Source: Pyropia yezoensis (lineage: Eukaryota; Rhodophyta; Bangiophyceae; Bangiales; Bangiaceae). Taken from it: a stretch of DNA of 64,000 nt. The stretch spans positions 20,631,346 through 20,695,345 of the forward strand of contig CM020618.1 in assembly GCA_009829735.1 (NCBI GenBank), in the 5' to 3' direction. The notes under the pieces were generated by a model, which saw only the letters and a list, made by a program, of their open reading frames with translations, was not told the DNA's origin and searched no databases. Of the stretch, positions 10,763 to 20,948 are shown piece by piece. Position 1 is the first letter of the stretch, and every line of letters begins with the position of its first letter. Made by a program: the position numbers and the translations under genes.

Positions 10763-12227
10763 CTTGGCAGGCTGGGGGGGGGGGGGGGACAAACACACAC
10801 GCCGCACGGGGTGGACAGAGGGGGGTTGGGGAGGGGGCGGGGGGGGGGGGGGCAGGAGCGTTGGTGAGGGAGAGAAGGATGCACTGCGCGCCGCACGGAC
10901 GGGGCGGGAAGACGGGAGCGGCCGGCGCGTGCGCACCGGGGGGGGTCACGGTGGGGCGGCGTGCGTCGCGCAGGCAGCGTTGGCGGTGAAGGGAATGGCG
11001 GCGCCGGCGGCACCGCACCGTTGGGCCAGCACCCACAGCCGTCATCACAGTCGCTTTATGAGCGCAGAGGGGGGCGCCGCTCCCGCTGGTGCGGCAGCAG
11101 GCACCAGCGGCGACGGCGGCGGCGACGGCGGCGGCTGCGACGGCGGCACCCCGCCGCCGTTGCGGCGCCGTTGCCTTGCCGCCGCCGCTAGCCGCGGCGG
11201 GCCGCGGCAGGGGCGGCGGGCGGGGCGCGCCAGCGGCGAGCGGGCCGGTGGGGGCGGGGGCGGGGGCGGGGGCGGGGGCGGGAGCGGGGGCAGGGGCGGG
11301 AGCGGGGGGGGACAGGGCACAGGCAGCGACGCTGCTCCTGCAGGGGGGGGGCGGCGTGGAGCGGCCAGGCGGCCGGCGGCGGGGTGGCCGGCAGCAGGGG
11401 CGGCGGCGGCGGCGGGGGGCGGGGTGGGCATCTGGGAGGGGACGGGGAGGGCTCGAATATTTTGCCGTCCACCGCCCCCCACCCGCCGGCGGCGGCGGTA
11501 GGTAGCGGTGGCGGTCACTGCCGACACGGTGTCGCGGTGGCGGCGGCGGCGCGCGGGGGTGGTAGGTAGGTACGGGGGGGGGGGGGGGGTCCAAGCGGGT
11601 GGCCGGCAGACACTGGGGCGGCGCCTGGCCGCTCGCGCCGCTGCCCACAGCCGTCGCCGGGGGGGGGGTTGGGGGGGGGGGGCCTGGGGTGGTGAGTGGA
11701 AGGCTGCCGCTGCGGCCACGCGCGCCGGATGCGCCGCGGCGTGCGCGGCGCCAGCAGCCCCCCCCGCGTCGCGCGCGGTGGCGCCCGAGGACCGCCCACG
11801 CGCAAAGGCGCGTGGCAGGCGCAGGGGGGGAAGGGGAGCCGGGGGGGGGGCGGGGGACCACCGCCCAAGTGGACTGGACTTGGAAGAGGGCGGTCCTGGT
11901 GGGGTGACGTTGCGTGGCGCGCGGGGGGGAGGGAGGGGGGGGCTGAGATTGGGGGGAAGTGGGAGGGGGGCGAGGTGCGCCGCTCCAACCCCCTCTCCCC
12001 CCTCCTTTCTCCCCCCCCCCACCCCCCCCCCCCCCTCAACCCTCCCCACCCTCCTGGGTCCCGCCCCCCCCCCCCCCCAACCCTCCCCACCCTCCTGGGT
12101 CCCGCCCCCCCCCCCCCCCCCCGCCCTCCCCTCGCTGCGCCTCCCAGCAGCAGACACCGCCGCCGCTGCGCGGCGGCGGGGACTTGGCCGTCGCGGCTGC
12201 CGGCGGGGGCGCCTCGCCCCCCCGCCA

Positions 12228-12258
<31 letters not shown>

Positions 12259-13224
12259 CACGCACCCCCGCCCCAGGGACCGCCCTGCAGGCACGCGGGC
12301 GGGCGGGGGCGTCGGCCGTGGGCGGCTGTGTGGCAGTCCCACCGACGGCGCCGCGCGCGCTCCCGCAGCGCACGCGGCGACCGACGCGGCGCGCCTCTGT
12401 GCGCGGCGGCGGCGGCGGCGCCGCGGCCGCGGGAGGGCGGGGGAAAAAAAAAGAACAAGGCCGCGGGGTGGCAGCGGGCGAAAGGGCGGGCGGGCGGGCG
12501 GGCGGGCGGGCGGGCGGGCTGGGTACGCCCGCCCACGCCCACAGCCGTCCTCCTCACCCCACCACCGCCCCTCACGGCGGGCCCCCAGCGCCTGCCTGCC
12601 CCCCCTCACGACTGCGGGCAGCAGCGCCCGCCGCGGCGGCGCACGTGTACGGTACAGTGTAGAGTACAGGCGGCGAGGCAAGACGGGAACGAGCCAGGAG
12701 AGAGAGAGCGGTCGTCGACCGGGGCGCGCGCAAGCGCCAACGCCGCGGCCTCTTAACACAGAGGGCGCCGCCAACGACGCGGCGCGCGCGGCGGCCACCC
12801 GCGGCGGCCTCCGCCGCCGCCCGTGGGTCCTGACCCTTGAGCATAGGACAGGGCGGGGGGGGGGGGGGGGGGGGCGCCCAGCAAGCCGACACGGGAGCCG
12901 CCGCCGTCCCCACCGGCCGCGACCGCCCCGCGCGCGCTCGGCGGTGCCCCCGTCCATCGGGCGGACGCGCCGCGGCCGTCCCGCGTCTCGGGTGGAAGCG
13001 CAGTTGGGCGGCCCGCCCATAGGGCACGGATGGGTGCCGTGCCGTCTTTTCCTTGTCCACTGCCCCGCGCCAGTGGGCGGCGCCGCCTTGACGACCACCA
13101 TGGGTAGGTGGTCAAAGGACCCGCCGCGACCGCAAAGATGTCTTGTCTAGGCGGAGAAAAAAAAAAGAGGGTTGTGGTGGGCCTGCTCGACAAGGCGGGG
13201 CGGGCACGGGAAAGGACGGCGGGG
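10763..13224. other. 2.5-kb GC-extreme intergenic region
   Basis: Dominated by G or C runs (for example about 12228-12256), GGGGGC repeats near 11250-11310 and a GGGC microsatellite at 12485-12519. Very long frames exist on both strands but consist of Arg/Pro/Gly/Ala only and overlap each other in all phases, as expected of low-complexity DNA. No gene is supported. A GTACGGTACAG patch lies near 12649. Confidence 0.6.
12485..12519. repeat. (GGGC)n microsatellite
   Basis: About nine tandem GGGC units. Confidence 0.9.
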
Positions 13225-16200
13225 CACCCCCAGTTAAGACGCCCGGAGAGCGGACACTAGGGTTCAGAGCGATTCCGGATCAGCCATTGGCCCAGAGCGC
13301 TGTGTCAGGAGCAAATATGGCATATATTGAAACTTGTGACCCTATTCCAAGGTTCAAACGACGTGTCTGATGAGAATTGGAGCACAGCTGCCTGGGGCGC
13401 CTGCGGTGGGCCTCTCGGGTTGAAAGTCGACATGGAATCGGCACATTTCTTCTCGATGGAAGAGCGCCTAGAGCTTTGTGGGCATCAGCACAGCAATGGC
13501 TAAGTCACACAAGGGAGCCCAAGAGAGGGAGAGCAGGTCGTCTGAGGCGGAAGGGGGTACTTGCACGGAAACAAGAGCAGCTTGATCATTCCCCCGTATC
13601 CCAGGAGGTCTCTTACAAGGGTTGGTCGTCAGATCCCCCTCCCCTGTATGCGCGCAGGTCGCACGCGGGGAAGCCGGGGGAAGCTGAGGGAATACATAGG
13701 AGCCTGGAAGACGTCCAAGCGGTCGTCCAGAGTGCACAGGTCATGTGAAAGAACAGCCAGTGTATCTTTAATCGTCAAGCAAGATGGCAAGGCACATTTC
13801 CTCTGCGGCAGCGAGCAAGGCATCGTCGGCCTCCGCTTCGGCCTCCTCCGCTGCTACTGCCTTATCCTTTCTCTGACGATAATCAGCTATCTTGGTCACA
13901 GCCCCTGCGGCCGTATTGGTCGCCCGCTTGTTCATGTCGTCCTCGCGCATCTCAAGACACGCTGCCGACTCCCCAGGGCTGCTCCCGGCTGCTATCTTGG
14001 CACTAGTCGTGCGCATGTCGGTCTCTCCTTAGTCGCTTTGCGAGCTCCAGCCGCCGCGGCGGCCCGAAGCTTGCCGAGGTTGAACGATGAGTCGTCTAAG
14101 CCGCATCCCACGGCCGCTTTCTGCAGCAGTCGCACACAGCGCTCCAGGAAGGTGGCTCCAACATGGGCCTTGTTGTTCTGGTTGTCATGCCCATGCCACG
14201 CCTCTAAGCCTTGCTCACTGCAGAGGCCAATGGATCCATGCCTGTCCAGGAAGTCAGGCGCATGGCAGCAGAGAATGTGGAACTTGGGGATGACACTGCA
14301 CCACTAAAAGTCCGCAATGAGGCCGTCAACAAAGGCAGCTACTCGTCGACGGAAGGTGGCTCGCTCCGCCGGCGGGATGATCTCAGCCCGGTTCATCACG
14401 GGGATGATAGAGCCCCAGAGAGTGCACGCATCGCGATAGGCACGCGCGCGCGATGCGGGCACGAAAGTGTCCAGCAGGACGCACAAGAGCTCCAGCTTAG
14501 CAGCAATCTTGTGGCTCTGCTTTCCAGCGAACGCGCCCCCGTGGTACGGAGCCGGGCATACACCCACGCCGGACCGGAGGACCTCGGCCATTGCCATGGA
14601 GTACTCAGCCGCCTTCTCCGGCCCTTGATCGAAGACAACCGCTTCAACGCCGAGGATAAGAAGGTAGCCCGTGCCACCCTGCGTCACGTGCAGCGGCATT
14701 GGGGCGATGTCAGCAACGGCAATGACCAGGAGGGGCTTCCGCTCAATGGAGAGGTGCTCGGTCATGTCCAAGGGCTCGTCCATGCCCGCCAGCGGCACAT
14801 CTTGGTACGCAAGCGCCATATCCTCAGCGTTCTGGATCGTACGGAGCCGACCCCCCGCCTTGCTTCCAGCTTGCATGTTGCCATACTCATGCAGGTGCTC
14901 GGCGTTCACCTTCGTTGGCCGCGCCCACGCAGTACAGTACAGGCAAGGCATCCGACACGTGGCTCCCGCGTGCCCCAGGTGCGCCGTCATGAAGGCATAG
15001 TCTCCCATCATGATGAGGTGGACCGGCCTGAGCTGGTCCCCGACAGTCATGCCATTGCTCCGCAGGTCCTCAATGTCGTCCGAGAAGAGGTCCGCCATTG
15101 TTGCTTGAGCGGCGTAGTCATCCTTCCGACATGGGAAGGCCCTAAAGAGGATGGTGTTCTCCCGGCTGCAGGGATGCTCCTGGTTGCCACACCCCAAGAC
15201 CGCCTTGCACGTGCTCTGGGTCCCCCCCTTGTCCATCCCGAAGAGCACAATGACGGCGTTCGTAGACTTGCCCGCCAGCTCGCGCTCGATGAACATCCCA
15301 CTCCGCCACAGGCGCTCAACCATCGCCTCCAGCGCTGCCCGAACGCTAGCGAGCGTCGCTCCAACCTCCGTCGAGGTCACGAGGTTGCTGCTCTTGGTGT
15401 ACTCAGCCTTCAACCCCGCACGCATCACCTCTCGGCTGGCCAGGCCGCTGGCGGGTCCACCTTGGAGACGACGCAGAGCCGCCCACGTCTCCTGGGTCAG
15501 GTTCCGAGCAACAACGAGCGTGGCCTGCACATCGACCGGAAGAGGAGCCAGCGCGCGTCGTGGCACCACCGCAATGACGCCGTCACGTGCAGCCCTCCGG
15601 CTGAGGTCGCCAATCAACGTCTGGTACGAGTCCACGCGGGACTCGCACAGGCTCGACAGAGTGTCCCAAGCGAGCGAGGAGCGACGCCGCAGCTGGCGAC
15701 GACCCACATCTGCACCAAGAGGGACGCTTAGGCGCCGGTACAGCATCGGTCGGCCGTTGCCCCAGCGCGCCCGCACCTCCAGGGGCTTCATCAGCTCAAG
15801 GTACATCCGCACGATGCCCAGCACCTCCTCACGCTGCGCGGCGTCCATCCAGGCAAAAGATGACCGTACGACTGTGATCGCCTCACCAGCCGTGCAGGTG
15901 GGGGGAGCGGGCGCCACGTCCAGCGCGCATGCTCCTACCGTCGTAACGAGACGCGGGGCGGCAGCGGAGGCCTCACACGCGGCGCAAGGCAGCGCAGCTG
16001 CACGTGTACGCAGCCCGTCCACAGGTGCCAACCCACAGCCGCTGTGAGGAGCCTCTCCGGGGCCACCGTGCTGGGAAGCAAGAGCCCGTCGGGTAGCCGG
16101 AGACCGGCATGCACGACAGACCATCATCCGGTCTCGCGGAGCGCGCGCCGCCTGCTCCAGCGCCACCTGCGGTCCCCAAAGGAGTGCGAGGATACCCGGT

Positions 16201-16822
16201 GTGGGGGTGATGGTGGGGGGCCCATCGGTCGAAACCAACGGGTGCAGAAGTGAACAGCACGCACCAGGGGGAGTGGGGACATCGTGTGGGGCCATGGCGG
16301 CGGACCCGACGTTCACCCGGTAGGATGCCACGGTGCTCGGCGGACGTCACGATGTCTGATCTGATGGGGAGAGGGAAGGCGCCGCGTGTGACGCTCTGAT
16401 GTCCGGATCTGACCGTGGGCTCAAGCAGGAGCGGGTGGGGCCGTTTGATTTGCGCTCCGGATCAGACCGATTCCCGAAAGAGTGTGAAATTTACATGCAA
16501 GGGCAAGAGCTCCTGAAAGTTGCATTCGCGCTCGGGGTAATTGCCGAAACACTCTGAGGTAACGCCTTTTTTTGCATGGAAAAAAAGGCCCGCATTATGG
16601 GGCATGTTTTGGGTCTATGAGAAGGACAGTGCCATACCTCTTTGTTCTCTTGTTCCTTCTTTCGTGTTCTTGCTCCTGTTTTTCTTGTCGTATATAGACG
16701 TATATGTTTTCTCTCGTCCAACCAGGAAGCCGTGTCGGGAGAGAAGTGGCCCGAACGTGGCACGTGTTGGATGTAATGCAATATTCGCTCTGAACCCTAG
16801 TGTCCGCCCTTAACTGGGGGTG
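13225..16822 (-). mobile_element. DNA transposon B, TIRs CACCCCCAGTTAAG, 4-bp TSD GGGG
   Basis: Perfect 14-bp terminal inverted repeats lie at 13225-13238 and 16809-16822. A second perfect 23-bp inverted block, from GCGGACACTAGGG to CAGAGCGA, lies at 13250-13272 and 16785-16807. The flanking tetranucleotide is GGGG on both sides; it is less certain than in element A because the right flank is a G run. The TIR differs from that of element A at one base (CAC[A/C]CCCAGTTAAG), so the two are subfamilies of one family. Length is 3,598 bp, with one transposase-like gene on the minus strand. The left end has the same extra bases between the two blocks as element A. Confidence 0.85.
13768..16295 (-). 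pseudogene. Transposase of element B, broken by one TAG and one C-terminal frameshift
   Basis: The start is the ATG at 16295 (CCATGG context). The frame is open to a TAG at 14304-14306, then continues in the same phase with clear homology to element A (CCHAPDFLDRHGS and SEQGLEAWHGH) down to about 14000. Element A has GAG (Glu) where B has TAG. The last part (VTKIADYRQRKDK onward) matches the end of transposase A but lies in another phase, from about 14016 to 13768, so a frameshift near 14010-14030 is also needed. Domains in order: two N-terminal CxxC pairs (CRAC, CAAC), SGLASREVMR, FGMDKGG, GDYAFM plus MPCLYC, EYGNMQAGSKA, LSIERKPLL. Element B is intact exactly where element A is broken, so together they define the ancestral protein layout. 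A small intron instead of the frameshift cannot be excluded. Confidence 0.8.
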
Positions 16823-17136
16823 GGGGGGGGGAGAGGGGTGAGGCGGGGTTGGCGACTGCGGCCGCACGGTCGGTGACGGTCTGCCAACAGACCTGTTTGT
16901 GAAAAAGCCCCTGCAGCATTCGCGTCGACTTGACCAATGTTTTCTTCCTTTTCGTGATCCGAGGCTCTCGCCCACCCGCAGCCCGTCGTGGCGTGGAGCT
17001 CTTTCTAAAGGTCATCCCGCGCTACCGCACCCCGCCGCCACGAGGTCTGCACCGGCAACGGCTTTACCCCTCGCACCTCCCGACTGGCGGCTGCACGCTG
17101 CCGCAACCACCTGCCGACTGTGCCGTTCCGGTGACC
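16823..17136. other. Promoter/5' region of the SufE-MnmA gene
   Basis: A short region between transposon B and the ATG at 17137. Transposon B therefore inserted about 300 bp upstream of this gene and may lie in its promoter. The coding phase stays open upstream to about 16930 but without an ATG. Confidence 0.5.
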
Positions 17137-17535
17137 ATGGCAGCGGCGGCGGCGCCCCCTCCCGGCCGCGCGGCCCCGTCCTTGTTGCCACCCCGCCCGC
17201 CGACGGCGGGCGCGGGCGCCTCCCCCGCCCCCTTTGCAGCGACCGCCCCCACCGCCACCCCCACCTTCCTCCCGCCCCCGCCGCTGCCGTGCTGCCGACG
17301 GCCCCTGCAGGCCGCCGGCGTCGCCGGCGCCGCGCCCGGCCAGTGGCGGCGGCTGCGGCGGCGGCCGCCGTCGCCGGCGCCCGCCGCCGTGCCGCGGCGC
17401 GTGGGTGGGACGGGCCGGCGGCGGGTGGCCAGGCCGCCCCCGCCGGGCGGGCGCCGGTGGGTAGCGGTGGCCACCGCCGCTGCCAACTCCACCGGCGGCG
17501 GCGGCAGCAGTGGCGGTGGCAACGGTGGCGACAGA

Positions 17536-17589
<54 letters not shown>

Positions 17590-19746
17590 AGGGGGAGTGG
17601 TGGGGGCAGCGTCCCCCCCCCTGCCCTTTGCCTGTCCCCTGCCGCCGCCGAGGCGGCCGCCCACCTGGCGGCCGCACCCAACCAGGCCACCCGGCTGGCG
17701 CGGCTGGTCCAGCTGGGCGACCGCCTCCCCCCCCCCCCTGCCGCGGCGTCGACGGCCTCTGCCGGCTGGTCGCCGCTCACCCCCGTCCCCGGCTGCACCG
17801 CCATTGTGCGCGTGGCGGTGCGGCTGGTGCCGGCCGCCGCCGGCGGCAGCGGCCGCGTGGGTGGGCCCGCCGACGGCGGCGGCGGTGGCTCCGCGGCCGT
17901 CCCACCACTGGTGATCCAGGCGGCAGGGGAAGCGGACGCGCGCCTCTCCCGTGGCCTCGTCGCGCTGGTGCTGGCCGCCATTGACGGGGAGGGGGTGGGT
18001 TTGCTGCTGCCCGACCCGTCGGGGGGGCACGGCGGCCCGTGTTTGACCGCCCCGGCTGTAGCGGCCGCAGCGGGGCTGGACGTGGCCGCTGCGGGCCTGC
18101 GCTCCCGCCTCAACGGCCTTGGCGCAGTGGTAGAGACGCTGACAGGGCTGGTCGCCTCCGCCGTGGCCGCGGCCAACCAGAGGGGTGTGGCGGGGGGCAA
18201 AGCGGGTGAGGGGGGGGCCTCTGCGACGGTCTTGGCCGCGCTGACGGGCGCATCGGAGGGGGGGGTGCCGCGGCCGACCGCTCCTGCCGACTCGTCTGCT
18301 GTCCCTGGCGGCGTGGTCGCTGCCGCCGCGACCGCCGCCTCGCCCACCCCCCGCCCCGTCATGGACGGCACTCTGTGGACATCCCGTCAAGGCACAGACG
18401 TGGCGGTGCTCCTGTCGGGGGGCGTCGACTCGTCCGTGGCCCTCCGGCGGCTGCTCGACGCGGGCCACGCGGTGACGCCCTACTACCTCAAGATCTGGCT
18501 GGCGGACGAGCTCGCCCACCTGGGCGCCGCGTGCCCGTGGGAGGAGGACATTGCCGCCGCGAGCGCGGTGGCCGCCCAGGCGGGCCTGCGCCTCCACACC
18601 CTCCCCCTCCAGGCCGAGTACTGGGACCGCGTCGTCACGTCCACGGTCGCCGAGGCGCGGGCGGGGCGGACGCCCAACCCCGACGTCCTGTGCAACGGGC
18701 GGATTAAGTTTGGGGCGTTTTACGACGCCGTTGGCGGGGGGGGGGGGCACGCCCGCGTCGCGACCGGCCACTATGCGCGCACGGGGGGGGGGGGGCCGGG
18801 CCGGGGGGGGGACCTCGTCGACGGTCTGGACGGCGTGGCCGGCCCCAGCGGGGCCGCGGCGGGGAGGGAGGGTTGGGCTGGTGACGCGGCCGCCGCCCCC
18901 GCTGTCGAGGACGGCGGCCCCGTGCGGCTGCTCGTGTCGGCCGACGCGGCCAAGGACCAGACCTACTTCCTCTCCCACCTGACGCAGACGCAGCTGGCCA
19001 AGGCGGCCTTCCCCATTGGGGGCATGCCCAAGCCCGCCGTCCGCGCGGCGGCGGCGGCGTATGGGCTCCCCAACAGCTCCCGGCCCGACTCGCAGGGCAT
19101 CTGCTTCCTGGGCAAGCTCAAGTTTGACGCCTTCCTCGGCCACCACCTGGGCACCCGCCCCGGGCCGCTCGTCGAGTACGAGACCGGCACCCGCCTGGGC
19201 ACCCACCGGGGCTACTGGTTCTACACGCCGGGTCAGCGGCGGGGGCTGGGCCTGTCGGGCGGGCCGTGGCACGTCGTGTGGAAGGGGGTGCAGGAGAATG
19301 TGGTGTACGTCAGCCGGGCGTATGGGGAGGTGGCGGGGGTGGGGGTGGCGTTTTCGTTTGGGGGGGCCTCCTGGGTAGCCGCCCCCGGGGGGGGGGGGGC
19401 GCCGGGCGCGGGCGCTCCGGCCGCCGACGGGGTGGGGTGGCGGGCGGGGGTCAAGACGCGCCACGGCCCGCGGATGGGCGCCGGGGAGGTGGTGCTGTCC
19501 GCCGGCGGCACGGGGGGGGTGGTGACGCTCGACGCCCGCGACGGGGGGCTGGCGCCGGGCCAGTACGCGGCCTTTTACGTGGACGGCGCCTGCCTTGGCG
19601 CGGGCGTCATTGAGGCTGACCTGGGGGTCCTGGGCGGGGGGCTCTTGGGGGGGGGGTTGGGGGGGGGGTGGCGCCCAAGAAGCTGCAGGCCCACTACTTT
19701 TAAGGCGGGATGGGGGGGGAGTGGGGAGGGCCCAAGCTCACACTGA
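17137..19746 (+). CDS. SufE-MnmA fusion: sulfur acceptor domain joined to plastid-type tRNA 2-thiouridylase
   Basis: A single exon of 869 residues from an ATG in CCATGG context. Residues 1-130 are Ala/Pro/Arg-rich without acids, like a plastid transit peptide; a Gly run follows. Residues about 160-345 are a SufE-like domain: RLARLVQLGDRLPPP, GCTAIVRV with candidate persulfide Cys220, GEADARLSRGLVALVL and LRSRLNGLGAVVETL match the family pattern around GCxS, SDA..xGL and SRxNGL. Residues about 409-850 are MnmA: PP-loop SGGVDSSVA (427), KIWLADELAHLG, TPNPDVLCNGRIKFG (Cys519), GHYAR, AKDQTYFLSHL, DSQGICFLG (Cys656) and FYTPGQRRGLGL. Both catalytic cysteines are present. The KIW..DELAHLG and GYWFY wording is that of plant/plastid MnmA. 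Role: ATP-dependent 2-thiolation of U34 in tRNA Lys/Glu/Gln. Low-complexity inserts lie near 18735-18930. The exact C-terminus sits in G runs and could shift. Confidence 0.9.
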
Positions 19747-20000
19747 CGGGGGCGAGCACCAGCGCCATGGCTATAGCATCAGACTAAGAGAAAACGAGGG
19801 GCGAACGAATTGCAGACATGAGCGCGCGCCAGCACGCCGTCACCGCCAACAATGTCTAGTGCGCGCGGCGGCTCCCTCCCTCGATGTTGCACCCCCGAAG
19901 CGAAAAACACAGAGCAAGCCTCGCAATCACCAAGACCCAGTCAATCAGCCAGACCCAGTCACGAACCGCCGCCCATTGCACACACTGACCCGCACGCTCC

Positions 20001-20948
20001 TCACACCGACGTTGGTGGATGTAACCGGGAACTCCCGCCCTCCTCGCTAGTGGTGTCCCCCTCTGCTAAACCCGTTCGGACGTCGCCATCCGACTCCACC
20101 CCCCCCCCCGCGAGGGCCTTGCCAGGCGACGCCGGCAGCGGGGGCTCCCCCGCCACGTGGTGCACAACCCCCCCCGCCGCCGCCGCAGCGGCCGCGGCCG
20201 CGGCGGCAGCGGCCGTGGCGGCCGACTCCTCCACCGCCCCGTTGTCTCGGGCGGCGTCGCCGTTGCCGCCACCGCCGCCGTCGCCGCCCAGGGTGTCAAG
20301 GTACCGGCCGGCGGCGGCGCGGAGGCCGCTCACCCCCGGGCCGTCGGTGGTCGCCCCATAGGCGCCCACCAGCCACGCGCAAAAGCGGCCGACGCACCCT
20401 GGGTAGAGGGCGTAGAATGACTGCAAGTTGTCCACAATGGCCTTCTCCACGTACCCGCCCAGGTACGGCACCCGCACGGTTGCCGTGCCGTCCACAACGT
20501 GGGCACACACGTCCGCCGCGTCGGTTGTTGGGGCGGCCACGACCGCCGCATCCGACTCTGGGGTGGGCACCGCATCCGCCGCGGGCCCCGGCACGATGGA
20601 GAGGGACCCCGACGTGGACGACAGGGCAGTGAGGAAGGAGGGGGTGATTTTGAAGTCGAGCGTGTAGGGGGGCACCGTCGCCGACCACGTCTGGTGGTCT
20701 GTCACTGCAAAGGCGGTAGAGCCGACGAGCGGGCGGAGCATGTCGGGGCACGCCACAGTCGCCGGGATGTACGACTGCGTGCGCGTCAGCGTGTCCGGCG
20801 TGGAGTCGTGCGCCACGGGGGGCGTGGAAGTGATGGAATTGAGCAGGTGGTCGTCCACAATCCACTTGAGAAAGGCGGGGGTATCCCGCAGTGCCCAAAA
20901 GAGGTCTGCCGGCAGCGGCAGCGTGCACTCAACCCGAAAGGCTCCCAT
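20001..20948 (-). CDS. START-like/SRPBCC (DUF2505-type) protein
   Basis: The chosen ATG at 20948 has a strong CCACCATGG context and starts directly at the domain (MGAFRVECTLPLPADLFWAL), giving 315 residues. The pattern is that of the START/SRPBCC helix-grip fold, specifically the DUF2505-like group: an initial beta strand, then FLKWIVDDHLLNS, TWSATVPPYTLDFKITPS, and the closing VRVPYLGGYVEKAIVDNLQ helix. Such proteins bind lipids or other hydrophobic ligands; the ligand is unknown. The last 80 residues are Gly/Ala-rich and acidic. The phase stays open upstream, and an ATG at 21323 would add 125 residues of Arg/Pro/Ser-rich sequence that could be an organelle targeting peptide, so the N-terminus is the main uncertainty. 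Its 3' end lies about 250 bp from that of the convergent SufE-MnmA gene. Confidence 0.75.
   Translation of the reverse strand: MGAFRVECTLPLPADLFWALRDTPAFLKWIVDDHLLNSITSTPPVAHDSTPDTLTRTQSYIPATVACPDMLRPLVGSTAFAVTDHQTWSATVPPYTLDFKITPSFLTALSSTSGSLSIVPGPAADAVPTPESDAAVVAAPTTDAADVCAHVVDGTATVRVPYLGGYVEKAIVDNLQSFYALYPGCVGRFCAWLVGAYGATTDGPGVSGLRAAAGRYLDTLGGDGGGGGNGDAARDNGAVEESAATAAAAAAAAAAAAAGGVVHHVAGEPPLPASPGKALAGGGVESDGDVRTGLAEGDTTSEEGGSSRLHPPTSV

Noticed and set aside
11045-13101. Several 400-500-codon frames on both strands
   Set aside because: All phases are open at once and composition is Arg/Pro/Gly; no domain, no consistent start, no splice structure.
13340-13360. GGTTCAAAC reminiscent of a tRNA T-loop (also near 23742)
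   Set aside because: No D-arm or acceptor stem at the right distance in either place.
16930-17136. N-terminal extension of the SufE-MnmA frame
   Set aside because: The open phase upstream has no ATG (begins with TTG); the ATG at 17137 has a strong context and is followed by a transit-like sequence.
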